From: Thermus sp. LT1-2-5
GTDB taxonomy: Bacteria > Deinococcota > Deinococci > Deinococcales > Thermaceae
Reading direction: 5' to 3'
Assembly (NCBI RefSeq): GCF_040363165.1
Contig: NZ_BSRG01000003.1
Location: forward strand, 1 to 64,000
DNA length: 64,000 bases
Shown here: positions 17,311 through 26,042 of the stretch, in pieces
Numbering within the stretch: position 1 is the stretch's first letter
Layout: each line of letters opens with the position of its first letter
The notes under the pieces: model-generated
Database searches by the model: none
What the model was told of the DNA's origin: nothing
The model's input: only the letters and a program-made list of their open reading frames with translations
Position numbers and translations under genes: made by a program

Positions 17311-18690
17311 GTGGGCTTTTTGGAAGAACTCAAGGCCCTCTTGCCGGGCAAGGTCCTCACCCAGGAGGCGGCCCTCGCCCCCTACGAGTCCGACGCCCTC
17401 ACCGCCTACCGCAAACGCCCTTTGGCGGTGGTCCTGCCCGAGGGCAAGGAGGAGGTGGTGGCGGTGGTGCGGCTTTGCCACCGCCACGGGGTTCCCTTCG
17501 TGGCCCGGGGTAGCGGCACGAGCCTCAGCGGGGGGTCCTTGCCCGTGGAGGGGGGGATCGTCCTCGCCCTCAACCGCATGAACCGCATCCTGCGCCTGGA
17601 CCCCAAGGCCAGGATCGCCGTGGTGGAACCCGGGGTGGTGAACCTGGAGGTTTCCCGCCAGGCCGCTCCTTTTGGCCTCTACTACGCCCCGGACCCCAGC
17701 AGCCAGCCCGTGAGCACCCTAGGGGGCAACGTGGCCTTCAACTCGGGGGGGGCCCACTGCCTGAAGTACGGGATGACGGCCAACCACGTCCTGGGCCTCG
17801 AGGTGGTGACCCCGGAAGGGGAGGTGGTGCGCCTTGGGGGGGAGAGCCTGGAAGGGGTGGGCCCCGACCTTCACGGCTTCTTCGTGGGCACGGAGGGGCT
17901 TTTGGGGGTGGCGGTGGAGATCACCCTGCGCCTCCTCCCCAAACCCGAGGCCTACCACACCCTCCTGGCCGCCTACGAGAGCCTGGAGCAGGCGGGGAAC
18001 GCCGTGAGCCTGGTGATCCGGCGGGGGCTTCTGCCCGGGGCCATGGAGATCATGGACCGCCTGGCCATAGAGGCGGCGGAAAAGGCGGTGCAAGCGGGCT
18101 ACCCGCAGGCGGAGGCCCTCCTCATCGTGGAGCTGGAAGGCCCCAAGGAGGAGGTGGCGGAGGAGGCCTTGGTCTTGGGAGAGGTCATCCGGGAAAGCGG
18201 GGCCTATGCGGTGCGGGTGGCGCAAAGCGAGGCGGAACGCCAGGCCATCTGGAAGGGCCGCAAGGCGGCCTTTAGCGCCGTGGGCCGGCTTTCCCCGGAC
18301 TACCTGGTCCAGGACGGGGTGGTGCCGCGAAGCCGCCTGGGGGAGGCCTTAAAGGAGATCCAAAGGCTTTCCCAGGCCTTTGGCCTCAGGGTGGCCAACG
18401 TCTTCCACGCCGGGGACGGGAACCTCCACCCCCTGGTCCTCTACGACGGCAAGAAGCCCGGGGAGCTGGAAAGGGCAGAGGCCCTGGCCGGGGAGATCCT
18501 GCGGCTTTGCGTGCGCCTCGGGGGCTCCCTCACGGGGGAGCACGGCATCGGGGTGGAGAAGAAGGCCTACATGCCGGAGATGTTCGCCCCGGAAGACCTC
18601 TTAACCATGGAACGGGTGAAGCGGGCCCTGGACCCCAAGGGCCTCGCCAACCGGGGCAAGGTCCTCCCGGAGGTGGTCCATGGAGGTTAG
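17311..18690 (+). CDS. glcD: Glycolate oxidase FAD-linked subunit GlcD
   Basis: A 459-residue FAD-binding oxidase of the VAO/FAD-linked type. The FAD pyrophosphate motif is [15 protein letters not shown] near residue 66, then [16 protein letters not shown], and the C-terminal [15 protein letters not shown] and [17 protein letters not shown]. GlcD, with GlcE and GlcF, oxidises glycolate (or D-lactate) to glyoxylate at the membrane. GTG 17311 has GGAGGAAGG upstream. The next gene overlaps its 3' end. Confidence 0.93.
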   Translation: MGFLEELKALLPGKVLTQEAALAPYESDALTAYRKRPLAVVLPEGKEEVVAVVRLCHRHGVPFVARGSGTSLSGGSLPVEGGIVLALNRMNRILRLDPKARIAVVEPGVVNLEVSRQAAPFGLYYAPDPSSQPVSTLGGNVAFNSGGAHCLKYGMTANHVLGLEVVTPEGEVVRLGGESLEGVGPDLHGFFVGTEGLLGVAVEITLRLLPKPEAYHTLLAAYESLEQAGNAVSLVIRRGLLPGAMEIMDRLAIEAAEKAVQAGYPQAEALLIVELEGPKEEVAEEALVLGEVIRESGAYAVRVAQSEAERQAIWKGRKAAFSAVGRLSPDYLVQDGVVPRSRLGEALKEIQRLSQAFGLRVANVFHAGDGNLHPLVLYDGKKPGELERAEALAGEILRLCVRLGGSLTGEHGIGVEKKAYMPEMFAPEDLLTMERVKRALDPKGLANRGKVLPEVVHGG

Positions 18691-19732
18691 GGCGAGCACC
18701 CTGAGGGAGGTGGTGGAGGCGGTGCGGACCTACCCCCGGCTCCGCCCCAAGGGCGGGGGGACCAAGCCCGCCCTTTCCGCCCCCCGGGCGGGGGAGGTGA
18801 GCCTGAGCCTCGGAGGGCTTTCCGGCATCCTGGAGTACGCCCCCGAGGAGTTCGTCTTCACCGCCTGGGCCGGGACCCCCATCGCCGAGGTAGAGGAGGC
18901 CCTCAAGGCCCACGGGCAGTACCTCCCCTTCCACCCGCCCCTGAGGGCCCAGGGGGCCACCCTGGGGGGCACCGTGGCCGCCGGGCTTTCCGGGCCCCTG
19001 CGCCACCGCTATGGGGGCCTTAGGGACTTCCTCCTGGGGGTGCGCTTCGTGGACGGGGAGGGAAGGGTGGTGCGGGGCGGGGGCAAGGTGGTGAAAAACG
19101 CCGCCGGCTTCCCCTTCCACCGCCTCCTGGTGGGCTCCCTGGGGGCCTTTGGCATTTTGGTGGAGCTTTCCTTCAAGGTCTTCCCCTTCCCCCGGGCCAC
19201 CCGGACCCTCCGGGCCACCCTGCCGAGCCGGGAAAGCGCCCTGGCCCTTCTGGAAAGGCTTCGGCTTTTGCCCCTGGAGCTTTTGGCCTTGGACCTCGTC
19301 CCCCCCGCCACCCTCGAGGCCCGCCTGGGGGGGTTTCCCCAAAGCGTGGCGGCCCGCCTGGAAGGCCTCAAGGCCCTCCTGGCCCAGGAGGGGGCCCAAA
19401 CGGAGGTCCTGGAGGAGGACGAGGCCTACTGGGAGGGGGTGCGGGACCTCCGCTTCCTGGAGGGAAGCCCCATCTGGGTGAAGGTACCGGCCAAGCCCCA
19501 GAAGGTGGCGCAACTGGAGGCCCTTCCCCTGGGGCCCAGGCGCTACCTGGACGGCGGGGAGGTCCTCTACGCCGGGCTGGACGGGGAAGGCCTCGAGGCC
19601 TTGAGGCGTGCGGGGCTTCCCCACCTGGTCCTCAAGGGGGCGGAAGACCCCCTCTACCCCCCGCCCCCCGAGGCCTTCTTCGCCAAGCTCAAGGAAGCCC
19701 TGGACCCCAAAGGCCGCTTTCCCTTAGGGTGA
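18680..19732 (+). CDS. glcE: Glycolate oxidase FAD-binding subunit GlcE
   Basis: A 350-residue second FAD-binding subunit. It keeps a reduced FAD domain ([13 protein letters not shown], then [21 protein letters not shown] and [22 protein letters not shown]) but lacks the C-terminal His motif of GlcD. It overlaps glcD by 11 bp and is followed by glcF after 4 bp, a conserved glcDEF arrangement. Confidence 0.9.
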   Translation: MEVRASTLREVVEAVRTYPRLRPKGGGTKPALSAPRAGEVSLSLGGLSGILEYAPEEFVFTAWAGTPIAEVEEALKAHGQYLPFHPPLRAQGATLGGTVAAGLSGPLRHRYGGLRDFLLGVRFVDGEGRVVRGGGKVVKNAAGFPFHRLLVGSLGAFGILVELSFKVFPFPRATRTLRATLPSRESALALLERLRLLPLELLALDLVPPATLEARLGGFPQSVAARLEGLKALLAQEGAQTEVLEEDEAYWEGVRDLRFLEGSPIWVKVPAKPQKVAQLEALPLGPRRYLDGGEVLYAGLDGEGLEALRRAGLPHLVLKGAEDPLYPPPPEAFFAKLKEALDPKGRFPLG

Positions 19733-19736
19733 GAGC

Positions 19737-21017
19737 ATGCAGCACCGCATTCCCGTGGAAGCCTTGGGCCAGGAAGGGGAGGTGATGGCCCACGCCATCG
19801 AGGCCTGCGTCCACTGCGGCTTCTGTCTCCCCACCTGCCCCACCTACGTGGTCCTCCAGGAGGAGATGGACTCCCCCAGGGGGCGCATCTTCCTCATGAA
19901 GGAGGTCCTGGAAGGGGCCCTGCCCCTGGAGGAGGCCCTCCCCTACCTGGACCGTTGCCTGGCCTGCCAGGCCTGCGTCACCGCCTGCCCGAGCGGGGTG
20001 CCCTACGGCGAGCTCATCGCTACCTTCCGCCTCCACACCGAGGCCAAGCGCCACCGCTACCCCCTGGAAAGGGCCTACCGCCTGGCCCTCCTCCGCACCC
20101 TCCCCCACCCGGGGCGCTTCCGGCCTTTGGCGGAGATGGGCGTCCGCCTCAAGCCCCTCCTCCAGCCCCTTCCCCTCCCCAAGCCCCTCAAGGCGCCCCT
20201 GGCCCTCCTCCCAGACCGCCTGCCCCCGGAGGCCCCCTACCAGGAGGTCTACCCCGCCAAGGGGGAAAGGAAGGCCCGGGTAGGGCTCCTTTTGGGGTGT
20301 GCGCAACGGGTTCTCCGCCCCTCCATCAACCAGGCCACCCTGCGGGTCCTCCAGGAAAACGGGGTGGAGGTGATCATCCCCCAGGCGCAGGTCTGCTGCG
20401 GGGCCCTAAACCTCCACGCCGGGGACAAGGAGGGGGCAAAGGCCTTGGCCCGAAAGAACTTAAAGGCCTTCCAGGACGTGGATTACGTGGTGAGCAACGC
20501 CGCGGGCTGCGGCTCGGGGATGAAGGAGTACCCCCTCCTCTTCCTGGGGGAGCCCGAGGAGGAGGCGGCCCGGGCCTTGGCGGCCAAGGTGAAGGACCTC
20601 ACCCTCCTCCTGGACGAGCTGGGCTTCACCCCGCCCCCACCCCCCAAAACCCCCCTCCGGGTGGCCTACCACGACGCCTGCCACCTGGCCCACGCCCAAG
20701 GGGTGCGGGAGGCGCCCAGGAGGCTTCTGAAGGCGGCGGGGCTGGAGGTGCTGGAGCCTAAGGAGTGGGAGCTCTGTTGCGGGTCGGCCGGCACCTACAA
20801 CCTCTTCCAGCCGGAGATCGCCGAGGCCCTGGGCCGGCGCAAGGCGGAAAACCTCAAGGCCACGGAGCCCCACCTGGTGGTCACGGGCAACATCGGCTGC
20901 CTCACCCAGATCAGCGCCTACCTCCAGGGCCTCCCCGTGCTCCACACGGCGGAGCTTCTGGCCCTCCTCTACGAGGGGAAAGACCCCCTGGCCGGGAACG
21001 AGGGGCCGGGCCTTTGA
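19737..21017 (+). CDS. glcF: Glycolate oxidase iron-sulfur subunit GlcF
   Basis: A 426-residue iron-sulfur protein. Two 4Fe-4S motifs are visible: CVHCGFCLPTCPTY near residue 24 and CLACQACVTACPSG near 74. These are followed by two CCG-type domains (VCCGALNLHAGD and ELCCGSAGTYNL) typical of heterodisulfide-reductase-like electron carriers. It passes electrons from GlcD/E to the respiratory chain. Confidence 0.93.
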   Translation: MQHRIPVEALGQEGEVMAHAIEACVHCGFCLPTCPTYVVLQEEMDSPRGRIFLMKEVLEGALPLEEALPYLDRCLACQACVTACPSGVPYGELIATFRLHTEAKRHRYPLERAYRLALLRTLPHPGRFRPLAEMGVRLKPLLQPLPLPKPLKAPLALLPDRLPPEAPYQEVYPAKGERKARVGLLLGCAQRVLRPSINQATLRVLQENGVEVIIPQAQVCCGALNLHAGDKEGAKALARKNLKAFQDVDYVVSNAAGCGSGMKEYPLLFLGEPEEEAARALAAKVKDLTLLLDELGFTPPPPPKTPLRVAYHDACHLAHAQGVREAPRRLLKAAGLEVLEPKEWELCCGSAGTYNLFQPEIAEALGRRKAENLKATEPHLVVTGNIGCLTQISAYLQGLPVLHTAELLALLYEGKDPLAGNEGPGL

Positions 21018-21023
21018 CCTGGC

Positions 21024-22244
21024 ATGGAAACCCTCTTGAAAGAAGCCTTCCACCAGGCCCTAAAGGCCACGGACCCTTACCGCCTCACCCTAAAGGCCCT
21101 CCCCCCTTTCCGGCCCGACCTGATCCTGGCGGTGGGGAAGGGGGCAGCCCCTATGCTCCGGGCGGCCCTGGACCGCTACGGGGAGGTCCCCTACCACCTA
21201 ACCCTGCCCCGGGGCCAGGACGCCCTGGGCCTCCGGGCGGTCTTCGCCCGCCACCCCGTGCCCGATGGGGAAAGCCTTCGGGCGGCGGAGGAGGTCCTAA
21301 GCCTCCTTAAGGCCCTACCCCCCAGGGCCAGGGTCCTCGCCCTCCTCTCGGGGGGCGGGAGCGCCCTCTGGTGCGCCCCCTTGGGGATAAGCCTTCCGGA
21401 GAAGCAGGCCCTCACCCAGGCCCTTCTCCAAAGCGGGGCCAGCATCCGGGAGATCAACGCCGTGCGCAAGCACCTCTCCCGCATCAAGGGGGGTAGGGCC
21501 CTCCTCGCCACCCAGGCCCGCGTCCACGCCCTCCTCCTCTCCGATGTGCCGGGGGACGACCCCAGCGTCATCGCCTCCGGGCCCTTCCACCCCGACCCCA
21601 CCCCCTACGCAGAGGCCCTGGCCGTCCTGGACCGCCACGGCCTCCCCTTCCCCGAGGCCCGCAAGGTGCTCCTGCGGGGGGCTTTGGGGGAGCTCCCGGA
21701 AACCCTCAAGCCGGGCCACCCCGCCTTTAAGCGCCTCACCTGGCGCCTGGTGGGGACGAACCTCCACCTCCTGCGGGCGGCCCAGGCCTTCTTGCGGCGG
21801 GAAGGGCACCGGGCCGTGACCCTTTCCGACCGCTTCGGGGGAGAGGCCCGCGCCCTGGCCCGCTTCCATGCCGAGCTTGCCGCCACCATCCGCGCCCACG
21901 GGGTGCCCTTTAGAAAGCCCCTCTTCCTCCTCTCCGGGGGCGAGGCCCAGGTGCGGGTCAGGGGCCGGGGCCAAGGGGGGCGGAACCTGGAGTTCCTCCT
22001 GGCCCTTTACGCCCACCTGGAAAGGCCCCTCTACGCCCTAGCCGCAGACTCCGACGGCCTGGACGGGAATAGCGGCGCCGCCGGGGCCTTTCTCACCCCT
22101 GAGGTCTGGGCAAAGGGCTTAGACCCAAGGCCCTTCCTGGAGGAAAACGATAGCTTGGGGTTTTTCCAACAGGTTGGCACCCTCCTCCATACCGGCCCCA
22201 CGGGCACCAACCTGAACGACTTCCGCCTCCTTCTGGTAGACTGA
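21024..22244 (+). CDS. Glycerate 2-kinase (MOFRL family)
   Basis: A 406-residue glycerate kinase of the GckA/TtuD type, with AVGKGAAPMLRAAL, LLSGGGSALWCAPL, INAVRKHLSRIKGG, LSDVPGDDPSVIASGPFHPDPT and the C-terminal MOFRL block LSGGEAQVRVRGRGQGGRNLEF and DSDGLDGNSGAAGAF. It makes 2-phosphoglycerate from glycerate, linking glyoxylate-derived carbon to glycolysis. It lies 6 bp downstream of glcF, completing the glycolate operon. Confidence 0.92.
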   Translation: METLLKEAFHQALKATDPYRLTLKALPPFRPDLILAVGKGAAPMLRAALDRYGEVPYHLTLPRGQDALGLRAVFARHPVPDGESLRAAEEVLSLLKALPPRARVLALLSGGGSALWCAPLGISLPEKQALTQALLQSGASIREINAVRKHLSRIKGGRALLATQARVHALLLSDVPGDDPSVIASGPFHPDPTPYAEALAVLDRHGLPFPEARKVLLRGALGELPETLKPGHPAFKRLTWRLVGTNLHLLRAAQAFLRREGHRAVTLSDRFGGEARALARFHAELAATIRAHGVPFRKPLFLLSGGEAQVRVRGRGQGGRNLEFLLALYAHLERPLYALAADSDGLDGNSGAAGAFLTPEVWAKGLDPRPFLEENDSLGFFQQVGTLLHTGPTGTNLNDFRLLLVD

Positions 22245-22249
22245 AAAGG

Positions 22250-23368
22250 TTGACGAGCCTCTACGTCCACGTCCCTTTCTGCCCCACCCTCTGCCCCTAC
22301 TGCGACTTCCACGTGGTGCGCCGGGGGCCAGGCTGGGTGGAGGCCTACCTGAAGCGCCTCGAGGCGGAGGCCGCCCGCCTCTACGCCCGCTATCCCCACC
22401 CCCTTAAGACCCTCTACCTGGGCGGGGGCACCCCGAGCTACCTCAGGGACCGGGAGCTCGTGGCCCTCTTCCAGGCCCTCCCCTGGCCTTTGGCGGAAGG
22501 GGCGGAGGTGACCCTCGAGGCCAACCCCGGCACCCTGAGCCCCGCCCGCCTCCGGCTTCTCAAGGAGCTTGGGGTGAACCGCCTCTCCTTAGGGGTGCAA
22601 AGCTTCCAGGAGGCGGTCCTCCGCTTCCTCGGCCGAGCCCACGGGCGCAAGGGAGCCCTTAGGGCGGTGGCGATGGCCCTGGAGGCGGGTTTCCGCATCT
22701 CCTTGGACCTCATCCTGGGCCTGCCCATGCAGGAGGTGGAAGAGGACCTAAAGGAGGCGGCCTCCTTGGGCGTGGGCCACGTGTCCACCTACACCTTACA
22801 GGTGGAACCGGGAACCCCCTTCGCCCTCCTCGGCCTGAAGGAGGACCCCGAGCGGGAGGCTTGGGCCATGGAGCGGGCCGAGGCCATCTTGGGGGAAGCA
22901 GGGATAGAACGCTACGAGGTCTCCAACTTCGCCCGCCCTGGGGAGGAGGCGCAGCACAACCTGGTCTACTGGCGGGCTGGCTTCTGGCTCGCCCTGGGGC
23001 CCTCCGCCACGGGGCAGTACCCGGGGGAGGGCCCAGCCTACGCCCTGCGGCGCACCAACCCCCCCCTCCCCCGCTGGCTCGCCGGGGAGGCCCCTAGGGA
23101 GGAGGCCATCTCCCCCCTGGAGCACGCCAAGGAAAGCCTCATGCTGGGCCTAAGGCTTAGGGAAGGGGTGGATGTGGCCGAGGTGGAGGCGAGGGTAGGC
23201 CTTTCCCTTTTCCCTCGCCTAACAGGGAAAGCCCAGGAACTGGCGGAAGCGGGGCTCCTTCTGTTGGAAGGAAAGCGCCTCCGCCCCACCCCAAAAGCCT
23301 TTTCCCTCCTTCACCCGGTGGTCCTTGCCCTCTGGGAAGCCCTTGAAGGCCAGGAGGAAACGGGCTAG
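22250..23368 (+). CDS. hemW: Radical SAM protein HemW, putative heme chaperone
   Basis: A 372-residue HemN-related radical SAM protein with the cluster motif FCPTLCPYCDFH at residues 10-21, LYLGGGTPSYL, VTLEANPGTL, VNRLSLGVQSFQ and EVSNFARPGEEAQHNL. It is often annotated as oxygen-independent coproporphyrinogen oxidase, but the single CxxxCxxC plus HemW-type C-terminus fits HemW, which binds and delivers heme. The apparent start is TTG 22250, 5 bp after the glycerate kinase stop. Confidence 0.88.
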   Translation: MTSLYVHVPFCPTLCPYCDFHVVRRGPGWVEAYLKRLEAEAARLYARYPHPLKTLYLGGGTPSYLRDRELVALFQALPWPLAEGAEVTLEANPGTLSPARLRLLKELGVNRLSLGVQSFQEAVLRFLGRAHGRKGALRAVAMALEAGFRISLDLILGLPMQEVEEDLKEAASLGVGHVSTYTLQVEPGTPFALLGLKEDPEREAWAMERAEAILGEAGIERYEVSNFARPGEEAQHNLVYWRAGFWLALGPSATGQYPGEGPAYALRRTNPPLPRWLAGEAPREEAISPLEHAKESLMLGLRLREGVDVAEVEARVGLSLFPRLTGKAQELAEAGLLLLEGKRLRPTPKAFSLLHPVVLALWEALEGQEETG

Positions 23369-23384
23369 ACTTTGACCAAGTCTA
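23366..23384. promoter_or_regulatory. Perfect dyad upstream of PaaI thioesterase
   Basis: TAGACTT and AAGTCTA form a perfect 7-bp inverted repeat around TGACC. It begins at the hemW stop codon and ends just before the Shine-Dalgarno sequence AGGAGGTG of the next gene. A related ACTTTGACC lies before the acyl-CoA synthetase at 5829-5851. Probably an operator for an acyl-CoA-responsive regulator (inference). Confidence 0.5.
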
Positions 23385-23396
23385 AGGAGGTGGCCC

Positions 23397-23795
23397 ATGG
23401 ACCCCAAAGCCCTGGCGGAACAGGTGGCCCAAGCCCAGCCCTTCACCCAGCACCTGGGGGCGGAGGTGGTGCGGGTGGAGGGAGGGATGGTGGAGTTCGC
23501 CCTACAGGTTAGGCCCGAGTTCTACCAGCACCTGGGGGTGGTCCACGGCGGGGTCATCAGCGCCCTCTTGGACAACGCCCTTACCTTCGCCGGGGGGCTT
23601 GCCTTGGGCCCTCAGGTCCTCACCGTGGAGTTCAAGGTGAACTTCCTCCGCCCCGCCAAGGGAACGCGGCTTCGGGCCGTGGGGCGGGTGGTGCACGCCG
23701 GCAAGCGCCTCGCCGTGGTGCAAGGGGAGGCCTACAGCGAAGAGCCCGAGCCGCGGCTCATCGCCCTGGCCCAAGGGACCATCAGCCAGGTCTAG
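23397..23795 (+). CDS. PaaI-type hotdog-fold thioesterase
   Basis: A 132-residue hotdog thioesterase with the catalytic segment QHLGVVHGGVISALLDNALTF (split here as QHLGVVHGG and ISALLDNA) near residues 42-60, and VEFKVNFLRPAKG in the second half. It likely hydrolyses phenylacetyl- or other acyl-CoA thioesters. The stop codon shares the palindrome CTAG (23792-23795) with the convergent gene. Confidence 0.9.
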   Translation: MDPKALAEQVAQAQPFTQHLGAEVVRVEGGMVEFALQVRPEFYQHLGVVHGGVISALLDNALTFAGGLALGPQVLTVEFKVNFLRPAKGTRLRAVGRVVHAGKRLAVVQGEAYSEEPEPRLIALAQGTISQV

Positions 23796-24181
23796 GCCAG
23801 GGCCAAGGCCTCCCGCGCCCGGTCCGCCAGGGCGAAGAAGCGCTCCTTGGTGAGGGGGATCTTCCCCGTCACCAGGCCCTTGCCGGGCTCGTAGTGGGCG
23901 TGGAGGTGGATGTGGGCCCGGGGCAGGCGAAGGCCGATGCGCTTGAGCTTGGCGTGGCGGGGCGAAACATCGGCCAGGAGGAAAGGCTCCCCCAAGGCGT
24001 CGGATAGGGAGGCGGTCATGATAGTGGTGGGCAGGTCATAGGGCCTTTCCATGCGGTAGATGAAGTCGGGGAAGTCCGCCTCCTTCTCGAAGCGCACCCC
24101 CTTTTCCTCAGCGTACGCCCGCATCCAGGAAAGGAGCTCCACCCAGGCCTGGTATAGCTCGCGCTCGTGGGCCGCGCTCAT
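23792..24181 (-). CDS. Conserved hypothetical protein, 129 residues
   Basis: I do not recognise a family. The protein starts SAAHERELYQAWVELLSWM and has a mixed alpha/beta character with DFPDFIYRMERPYDLPTTI and a His-rich HIHLHAHYEPGKG near residue 95. Start ATG 24181 is chosen because TATACT lies 6 bases upstream (leaderless pattern). The open frame extends further upstream only through the terminator and the tRNA-Val fragment, which cannot be coding. Confidence 0.65.
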   Translation of the reverse strand: MSAAHERELYQAWVELLSWMRAYAEEKGVRFEKEADFPDFIYRMERPYDLPTTIMTASLSDALGEPFLLADVSPRHAKLKRIGLRLPRAHIHLHAHYEPGKGLVTGKIPLTKERFFALADRAREALALA

Positions 24182-24223
24182 GGCCCGAGTATACCCCGAA
24201 GCCCCCCGCAAGCGCATAAGGAA

Positions 24224-24249
24224 AAACCCCCGGGGCGATCCGGGGGTTT
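24224..24249 (-). terminator. Terminator left of the island
   Basis: A 10-bp stem (AAACCCCCGG and CCGGGGGTTT) with a 6-base loop, followed on the minus strand by a T tract. It directly abuts the tRNA-Val 3' fragment, so it was probably the original terminator of the tRNA operon before the island inserted. Confidence 0.75.
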
Positions 24250-24253
24250 GGCC

Positions 24254-24299
24254 TGGTGGGCGCGAGTGGACTTGAACCACCGACCCCTACCGTGTCAAG
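24254..24299 (-). repeat. attL: displaced 3' fragment of tRNA-Val(GAC)
   Basis: It contains CCA, acceptor strand, T arm, variable region and the anticodon-arm 3' half up to the anticodon loop, identical over 46 bases to the intact tRNA at 53308-53384. The 5' half is absent, so this is not a functional tRNA. Confidence 0.9.
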
Positions 24300-24514
24300 T
24301 TAATCCTCCACCCCCACTTCAACCCCACTCAAAACACGCCAAATGGCATAGGAACGATAAAATCTCGCGCCAACGCTCACCGGAACGGAACCAACAAACC
24401 CCCTGTTCCTCCCTCCATTGAGGGTAGATTGAGGGTAAGACAAGAGCGCCGTTCCAGACGGCGCTCTCGCTGTGTTTTCTCTTGTCGTTTGGCAAGGGGA
24501 GGTAGGTTTTAGGT
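24300..24514. other. Left-end non-coding segment: arm-like repeat and terminator hairpin
   Basis: No gene is supported here. A 23-bp sequence at 24417-24439, itself built of two TTGAGGGTA units, recurs exactly at 53234-53256 just after the integrase stop codon. It is followed by a 9-bp perfect hairpin at 24444-24466 (GAGCGCCGT and ACGGCGCTC), then a T-rich stretch, which looks like a terminator. The repeats near both ends may be recombinase arm sites. Confidence 0.55.
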
Positions 24515-24994
24515 ATGGGTTGTGAGGGGTTTTTGGGGAGGCTGTGGGAGGTTTTGGAGGAGCAAGGGGAGGAAGGCAAGAGGTTGCGCATTGTGCTCGC
24601 GCTTGGTTCGGGCGATTTCCGGGACATTGGGGAGTTTCGGGGGGCGGTGCGGATAGTGTTCCAACACAACTTCCCTCCCGAGTTCCTAGAGCGCGTGGTG
24701 GAAGTCCTATGGGATTGTCCCGAGGTTCTGGAAGTCCTCACCCAGGTAGGGACTACACCCTCCCAAATCCTCGCCAAGCTCGCCCAACACCCAGACCCCC
24801 AACTGCGGGCTAAGGTCTGCGCCCACCCCAACGCCAGCCCCGAAACCCTCCGCCAACTCTACCAACAACCAGACCTCCCCGCCTGGTGCCTGCAAGCCCT
24901 CGCCAATAACCCCAACACCCCAAGGGATACCCTCCAAAAAATCGCCCACGATTGGAAAATCCCCGAAGCCCTAACCCGCCTCCAAAACCCCTAA
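24515..24994 (+). CDS. Small protein with leucine-rich-variant-like repeats
   Basis: A 159-residue protein. The second half consists of helical repeats of roughly 22-25 residues: LAKLAQHPDPQLRAKVCAHP, NASPETLRQLYQQPDLPAWC and ALANNPNTPRDTLQKIAH. These resemble leucine-rich-variant (LRV)/HEAT-like protein-binding repeats. The N-terminal half is unrecognised. No catalytic motif is seen. Codon use is less biased than in core genes. First gene inside the island; function unknown. Confidence 0.6.
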   Translation: MGCEGFLGRLWEVLEEQGEEGKRLRIVLALGSGDFRDIGEFRGAVRIVFQHNFPPEFLERVVEVLWDCPEVLEVLTQVGTTPSQILAKLAQHPDPQLRAKVCAHPNASPETLRQLYQQPDLPAWCLQALANNPNTPRDTLQKIAHDWKIPEALTRLQNP

Positions 24995-25032
24995 AACCCC
25001 TCCCTTCTCTTGCCAAGTGGTAAAATCCGGGC

Positions 25033-25677
25033 ATGGCGACCGGAGTTCGTAGTAAAGTAGGCGAGGTTTTGCGTCAGCGGCGGAAGGAGCTGGGGTTGAC
25101 GTTAAAGCAGGTAGCTCAGGCGTTAGGGACCTCAGACGGGTATGTGTGGAAGCTGGAGCAGGGGCTTATCAATCTGGGAAATGTGCCCTATCACCGTTTG
25201 GTGGCCTTGATGAAGGTGTTTCGCTGGAGCCCCGAGGAGTTTGCCCAAGCCACCGGGGTCAAGGTGCCGGGGCTCACGGCGGAAGGTGTTCCCGGAGCGC
25301 CCCCGGTGCCTCTCCTCAAGGTCCCGTTGGTGGGGACAGGGGCGGGCGCTGAAGCCCCGGCGTCAGCCGAAGAGCCTGTAGAGTACCTGATCCTTGGCCT
25401 GCCGGGAGTGGAGGTGGACCCGAAGGATCTCAGGGCTTTGGCCTACAAGGATGGGTTTGTGGTGTACCGGGAGGGCGAGGAGCCCGAACACGGCAGGCTG
25501 GCGGTGGCGGTATCCAAGGAAGGCCAGAAAGCCCCCTATCCTGTGCGGTTTCTCGGGCTCAACAGCCGCAAGAGCTTTGTGGTGGAAACCTTGGGGTGTC
25601 CCCCGGAAACCCGGGTCTTGGAAAAGACCGAGTGGGATCTCCACCGGGTAGTGGGGCAGGTCAGGTTGGAGGACTAG
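25033..25677 (+). CDS. cI-like repressor: XRE helix-turn-helix plus S24-like domain
   Basis: A 214-residue protein. Residues 8-70 form an XRE helix-turn-helix (GEVLRQRRKELGLTLKQVA, ALGTSDGYVWKLEQG). A Pro/Ala-rich linker leads to a C-terminal domain with VPLVGTGAGAEAPASAEE, YKDGFVVYREGEEPEHGRLA and VRFLGLNSRKSFVVETL, similar in order to S24/LexA-type domains. I cannot place the Ser-Lys dyad with confidence, so autocleavage may be lost. TAAAAT ends 6 bases before ATG, so the message is probably leaderless. It likely controls the element's own genes. Confidence 0.75.
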   Translation: MATGVRSKVGEVLRQRRKELGLTLKQVAQALGTSDGYVWKLEQGLINLGNVPYHRLVALMKVFRWSPEEFAQATGVKVPGLTAEGVPGAPPVPLLKVPLVGTGAGAEAPASAEEPVEYLILGLPGVEVDPKDLRALAYKDGFVVYREGEEPEHGRLAVAVSKEGQKAPYPVRFLGLNSRKSFVVETLGCPPETRVLEKTEWDLHRVVGQVRLED

Positions 25678-25695
25678 AGGTAAACTGAATATAAC
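25666..25695 (+). promoter_or_regulatory. Promoter before the two small genes
   Basis: TTGGAG at 25666-25671 and TATAAC at 25690-25695 are 18 bases apart, overlapping the end of the repressor gene. Suitable for the gene starting at 25729. Confidence 0.45.
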
Positions 25696-25728
25696 CCGGA
25701 CGGGTTGTCAGAAGTGATAGGGGGGCAC

Positions 25729-26034
25729 ATGGAAAAGGGCCAGGAAGCAAACGTGGGTGCTTCTGAGCAACTGGAAGTTCAGTTTGTGGCGCATCCTGGA
25801 GCGACAATACCCATTGTGGTTTCGCGCCTGGTTCTCAGGGGGCGCACTCCAGGCTTGGTTATATTGCAAATCTACTCCGGGGCTCCCGATTATGTTAGCG
25901 ACCCCGAAAGCCAAACCGGCGAAAAACAGGTGGTTCGGTTGAACCTGGTAGGCACCTACGCTCTAACCCAGGATTTGGCGGAATGGCTTTACACTAACTT
26001 AGCCAAGCATTTGGGCAAGAGCTCCGATGAATAA
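25729..26034 (+). CDS. Small conserved-type protein, possibly DUF3467-like
   Basis: A 101-residue beta-rich protein (EQLEVQFVAHPG, SRLVLRGRTPGLVILQIYSG, KQVVRLNLVGTYALTQDLAE) ending in a helix, AEWLYTNLAKHLGK. The layout of antiparallel strands followed by an Ala/Leu helix is reminiscent of DUF3467, but I am not certain. ATG 25729 is chosen over an upstream TTG because it follows GGGGGG. The next gene begins 8 bp after the stop. Confidence 0.5.
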   Translation: MEKGQEANVGASEQLEVQFVAHPGATIPIVVSRLVLRGRTPGLVILQIYSGAPDYVSDPESQTGEKQVVRLNLVGTYALTQDLAEWLYTNLAKHLGKSSDE

Positions 26035-26042
26035 GGGAGCGT

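Noticed and set aside
24167-24421. Open frames across the tRNA-Val fragments, such as those reading VDLNHRPLPC or MVQVHSRPP
   Set aside because: These strings come from translating the tRNA 3' end; they occur identically at both attachment copies and are not genes.
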